Of a DNA stretch of 64,000 nucleotides, positions 59,701 to 64,000 are shown one piece after another. This DNA comes from Polytrichum commune. Its lineage: Eukaryota; Streptophyta; Polytrichopsida; Polytrichales; Polytrichaceae. Positions within the stretch are counted from its first letter, which is position 1, and each line of letters starts with the position of its first letter. The notes under the pieces are model-generated. The model did not search any database. It was not told the DNA's origin and saw only the letters and a list, made by a program, of their open reading frames with translations. A program made the position numbers and the translations under genes. Location: the NCBI GenBank assembly GCA_950295325.1, contig OX485809.1, positions 8,000,001 to 8,064,000 of the forward strand, read 5' to 3'.

Positions 59701-62700
59701 ACTTCATGGTCACGGCTCTTGGTCCGTGTGTAAATTGGCACTTAGTACGAAGGTGCAAAGTGGTTCCTACCAAATATATACTGGTTACAATTCAGAATCA
59801 TAATTTCCATTGTACATTGCTTATAAGGGCCGTCTATTCATTTCAGATGTTCATTTATTTTCTCCTAAATGCAGAAACTAGAATGGGAATCACTTACTGT
59901 TGACCTTCTTCCACCTAAAGACGTGTACACAAGAAGCCAAGAGAGGGAAGACCCAAATTGGGATGCCCATGAAGAAAGGACCTGGAGAGGAGAGCGGCTA
60001 TTTGACAAAGTGTCTGGATCTGCCTATGTAAGTACCAGTGGTAGACTAGTATCACCTGATTTTGATACCACTTGGGTATATTGAATGAGGATTTTTTTTA
60101 ATTTTTAATTTTAAAAAATTAAATTTATGACCAGTAGGGTAATGGTATTTGAGGATGTTTTTGTTTCTGATACCATTCGGGAACCTTCATACCTAGGTAA
60201 TCTAGTATGAATATGGTATTAGGATGGTATCAACCCAAATAATGACTTGGTTATACAAAGATTCTTTCATCTTGTGATATCCACCAAGTACCAATAGTTG
60301 ACTGGTTTGTTATGTTACTAGCTGGGTAGGTCCTTTCATGTCATTCTTGATATTGGATATTGATACCATGCATTCACCTATATACTGGTCCAACATTTGG
60401 CAGTACTCTTAATTCTCGTTAGAAATTGTTTTTGATCATCAAGAAATTGCAAATACTTTGCATGAATATATTTCGCTGCAAATAACCTGTGTTTATGGTT
60501 TTGATAATGTGTGGTCAAGTGCCTGAAATGGCTTTGAATTTCTGATGGACTCATATTGGTGTGCTTGCAGATTACAATACATAGGACAGTGTTGAATAAA
60601 CCTTATGGACTCGAGGTGCAGATACATATACCACAAATTTCATGCCCAAGATTGAGTGAGCCAGGTAAGATAAGGCCCCATTTACAGTAAAAAGGTTTAG
60701 AGCTTGAAGAAAAGAGCCTCCTCATTCGCAGAATGGAGCCTCTTAGGCATGCTTGTTCAATCAAATCTATTTGACAAGCTCAGTCAAACTCTAGGCCTCC
60801 TCCAAGAGGTAGCTTAGGAATGACAAGGGTTCAAGCTCTCATTTTGTGAGCCCCAAGCATTTCAAGCATTTCTTCAGCTTGTCATGCATGCTTCTTTGTT
60901 TAGTCTCACCCCCCCCCCCCCCCCCCCCCTTCATATCTCACTTGCACGGTCACTCAAAATATTCAGGGCTTGAAGATTGGTTGACTTCTCAATTATTTGA
61001 GCTTTGGATGAAAGCTTGCCAACTCCAAGTATAAAACTCTTGAAAATTGCAAGTTTGAGGTCTCAACTCGAGCTCTAGTGTAAAGGGAGTCTAACGCTTT
61101 GTTCCTTTAGTCATATTGAGTCGACCTTGTGGAGCGCCACTAATTATTGTTAATATTCTTCATTTATTGACCAACAAATGGGCATAGGGACACATGCCCA
61201 GGCAAAGTGAAGTAAGAAGCAGTTAACTCTCAGGTCTTAAATGGGGACTTGTTGTGTAGGCTTACATGCATTACTGAGATTTATGACTGGAGTCACCATC
61301 GCCATGAACAGGGAAGATGCAAACGTTAGAAGTATTCAGGTGCAGACTCTCACTTTGCTACCTTCACCTAGTTTGTCAATCTAGTGGTAGAGAATAGTTC
61401 CAACTAAAACTCCATTGAACTAGGTTAAGTGAAATCAATTAGGGCTTCAACTTTCCTAAGTGAGCCTTTATTATTGCTTCACTTAAGTTGTCTAGTTTGC
61501 TTTTACGTAAGCTGATGTTGCAATGCCCTAATCTAGCCATCACATTGTCATGTACAGGCTTTAAATGAGGCAGGGCGGAAAGTTATTGGCTTAAAAATTG
61601 ATGACATCTTCTTGGGTGTCAAGGACTCAGGTAAGTGACCTTGGCCTGGAAAAAGTCGTGAGTACTACTGAAAATTTGGTCTTAAATTGGTCTTCAAGAG
61701 GAAGTTAGGTAGTGAGATTGATGAAAAATTTAGGCTCCAATAAATTTAGGAAATTGTTTTAGGGAGAAAAAATAAAATATACCAGTGAGCTAATCCAGCT
61801 CACCTGTGGCATTTGATCTTCTGTGATGGCAATAGTACTTTACACATATGTGGGCAAGAGTCTTAATTGGAATATAGTATGTCGTTGACTGCCTTGAAGG
61901 TGAGATCTGCTGTTCAAATAAATGAGGCTTTGTTCTGAATCAGGATGCATATTGGTTGAGAATTAACTGAAGCATGAGACTTGTGAGCTGATTCATAGAT
62001 TGTATCATACATGTGCAGGTCTACAGCTAGAAGTTGTCCTGAAACTCCTTCACTATGTTCAAGTAAGTCATGTGCTCTAAAAATGATCCATTTTAAGAGT
62101 GATTGGAAGAAAGAATATAGAACCCTCAAAGCTGATATCTTGAAGGCCCTGTGTGATAAGTCATCAATGAGCAGCTGTGCCTATTATTTTTACTGATATT
62201 TTACGAAATGGTGGAAAATTTTAGATAGTGTCAGCAAAGAAAATTGATGAGCGCTCCTGACTTACATGCTTTGACATTGCAGGCAAGTATAGTTGAGGAC
62301 AATTGCATAAGGACCATGGCCCAGTGCGTTATAGGATCCTTTGCCGTTAGGTAATTTATTTCTTGACGCTCTTTGAAATCCCATTGAATTCTACAGATTG
62401 GTGCAATTTGGCTATTGAGAATACACTGTTGCCTGAGCACGCAAGGTAGTTTGTTTGTCCTCCATTTCAAACTACTTGCTAATCCTTGTTAGTAAGGAGT
62501 TTGTGAGAACCTTGGATGTGTTATCTGCATTTATGTACTTATTTATAATCAAGTTACCAAGTTGCAAACAACAGTTTTTGACCTTAAGAGATTTAGGGTT
62601 CGTATCCATTAATTTTATCTGATTTTGCAGGGATATGTCAACACAAGCATCATGTACACTGATACAACCAAGCATGAGAAATCCTGATGCAAACACTAAA

Positions 62701-64000
62701 CCACCTGTACCTGCATTTGGTAAGTTTGCTTCCCTTACGACCAATAGAGATTCCTAAATCTGAGCTCTTCTTTATGTCACATATTCATAGCTGAGTTCAG
62801 TTCTTTTTTCCAGCCAATGAGAAGCTATGGCCAAGAGTTCATCCATATGAGAGCTGGATGGTGTCTAAAACTGCAACAACGCCTATGTTAAGTATGTACA
62901 CATCTCAAATAACACCATCACCTGCATCACCGACTCTGACCTCACAGATGGTTTTACAGTGCAATCCTTTGAAGGTATTATAACTTCTGGTTTTCATTCC
63001 CTTCAATTTGCTATCGTCTCGCTTGGACATGAAGTCCAAAGATTTTGTGTTGATCGGATGTAAGAGGTTAAAGAAGTTTAAATATGAAAGAGATAATATT
63101 TCTGATGGTTCTACATGCTCTATATCATATACTTCCAGGAGCAGCTTGCCATTTGGCCCAAGGCGTCAACACCTATATACTAAGTAAGGGTCATTAGCAA
63201 AATATAGGCTCTGACAAATTATGATAAGTTCATCAAGTATGAAAGTATAAAGTGTTATAATATGAGTATTAGATGTAAAAATGAGGTATCATAAGGTATA
63301 AAAGGAATAATGTCATATAATGATGTTTTTGAAAAGTCTTATTATATCTTAGACCCATGCACAATGAATCTCTATGAATCTTCTCTTTTTATCCATTGCT
63401 TGCAGAAAGTATGGAGGTGAACTATGCCAAATAAAATACGATTGGAGTTAGCTTCTGGAGTCCTTTGCAACAAAACCAAATCCATTGAGAGAATAAGTTT
63501 TGTGCAATAAAAATATGCATTTCTTAATGAGAATAAAGCATTTATAATAAACGCATGTTGCCACCCCAGGCCATCTGGTTGAAAATTATGTGTGATAAGA
63601 GAATTATAACGTTGGTGTTGCCACTTATTGTATTCTTCATCATTTGTCGGCAGCAGAAATAAGACTAAAATATGTGCCCTTGTCACTTGCAGATCATCTT
63701 CAAGGAGAAGACACTCTTTCAAATTGTATCTCTCATAGCAGAGTGTGTAGTTCTTGAATCTGCAGTGGTATTACCAGACAAATCACTGCATGCTGCATAC
63801 ATTACCCTTAAGGAGCTCGAACTTTCCATTCCTATCAATGGAGGCCTTATTGATGCGTCTGATAGAGATGGACCCTTCGCTGGAGTGAGACTCCGTATTG
63901 CTGGGTTCATGATGGCAAAAAGTCCATTTCTGAACTTCCGAACATTGGAGCTCGAGAAGGATCCCGGATGCAATAGGATATGGAAGGGAAATCCTGTGGA
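56747..64000 (+). CDS. Chorein/BLTP3 (UHRF1BP1-like) bridge-type lipid transfer protein, 5' part
   Basis: The N-terminal chorein start is MESLLLRGLEPTLRYWLKSF, followed by LDLDGDALHASLGLPPTLRI and EPIVVSIDELELVI, as in plant and animal UHRF1BP1/BLTP3 proteins. These shuttle lipids at membrane contact sites through a long hydrophobic groove. Exons: 56747-56858, 57474-57562, 57788-57894, 58055-58109, 58381-58469, 58760-58826, 59055-59117, 59875-60027, 60571-60664, 61260-61339, 61558-61630, 62019-62062, 62283-62350, 62631-62719, 62814-62974 and 63693 to the edge. All are GT-AG and phases agree throughout. The junction between 58826 and 59055 is the weak point: a short piece after the acceptor near 58931 (GTTCTC) may be an extra exon. 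Markers include DGMTVRVGRVHVILETKGG, KLEWESLTVDLLPP, GLHALLRFMTGV and LPDKSLHAAYITLKEL. The C-terminal part is off the window. Confidence 0.9.
59189..59741. mobile_element. Tourist-like MITE copy H inside an intron of the chorein-type gene
   Basis: The left end GGGCCACTTTGCTCCAGATC is preceded by TTA (59186-59188). The right end CCGTGTGTAAATTGGCAC is followed by TTA (59742-59744). Internal blocks ACATGGTCCATTTTCACTTT and CATGGTCACGGCTCTTGG match copies D and F. It sits in the 757-base intron 59118-59874, leaving both splice sites clear. Confidence 0.75.
60909..60929. repeat. 21-C homopolymer in an intron
   Basis: An uninterrupted C run in the intron between 60664 and 61260 of the chorein-type gene. 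The true length may differ because such runs are hard to sequence. Confidence 0.9.

Noticed and set aside
63139-63182. Possible extra exon (acceptor TTCCAG then GAGCAGCTTGCC) in the chorein-type gene
   Set aside because: It reads into a stop, TAA, before the apparent donor in the required phase, and family comparison joins 62974 directly to 63693.
1-64000. Bacterial-type features, CRISPR arrays, rRNA genes, organellar insertions
   Set aside because: None seen; repeats present are transposon-like, and all supported genes have plant nuclear structure.

Overview
The window is nuclear DNA from a land plant. It has spliceosomal introns with GT-AG borders and a plant-specific calcium-dependent protein kinase. 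It also holds a Ty1-copia retrotransposon and many Tourist-, Stowaway- and Emigrant-like miniature inverted-repeat transposable elements (MITEs). Gene density is low, about four genes in 64 kb, and introns are moderate, from about 100 bases to about 1 kb. I cannot fix the lineage from sequence alone. Nothing in the window is bacterial, organellar, CRISPR-related or operonic.

Region by region: (1) 113-2438, minus strand, is the 5' half of a group IV-type CDPK (CPK16/18/28-like); its 3' half lies off the left edge. Upstream are three copies of a ~190 bp tandem duplication and a GC-rich island (to ~3990). (2) 3990-19870 is a repeat-rich intergenic stretch. It holds two PIF/Harbinger-type MITE families with TTA target-site duplications, a TTTAGTGTA inverted-repeat family, a pogo/Emigrant-like MITE, a perfect 123-bp Stowaway palindrome, and an odd pyrimidine-rich tract at 7.0-9.2 kb. 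(3) 19873-27983, minus strand, is a complete 11-exon DDX11/CHL1 (FANCJ-family, Fe-S) DNA helicase gene. Its reading frame closes exactly over all splice junctions to give 915 residues. Several of its introns host foldback or MITE insertions. (4) 28-35 kb is mostly unrecognised intergenic DNA with a probable transposon remnant at 32-33 kb and clustered poly-G runs. (5) 35105-40508, minus strand, is a decayed but structurally complete Ty1-copia element with both LTRs, a polypurine tract, gag, integrase region, reverse transcriptase and RNase H. (6) 41891-43350 is a second Harbinger-like copy interrupted by a ~950 bp insertion. (7) 44010-44384, plus strand, is a small intronless gene for an uncharacterised plant protein, with a good TATA box. 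(8) 45.1-53.5 kb is a mobile-element complex. It holds a pogo-like deletion derivative, then two ~980 bp direct repeats bracketing a long inverted repeat and a broken reverse transcriptase (GILMG and FRYIDD motifs) that looks Penelope-like rather than LTR-type. (9) 56747 to the right edge, plus strand, is the 5' part of a chorein/BLTP3 (UHRF1BP1-like) bridge-type lipid transfer protein gene; I resolved 16 exons, and its 3' end is off the window.

The genes do not form a functional cluster: calcium signalling, sister-chromatid cohesion/DNA repair, an unknown small protein and membrane lipid transfer. The most unusual content is the transposable-element architecture, especially the direct-repeat-bounded reverse transcriptase unit.
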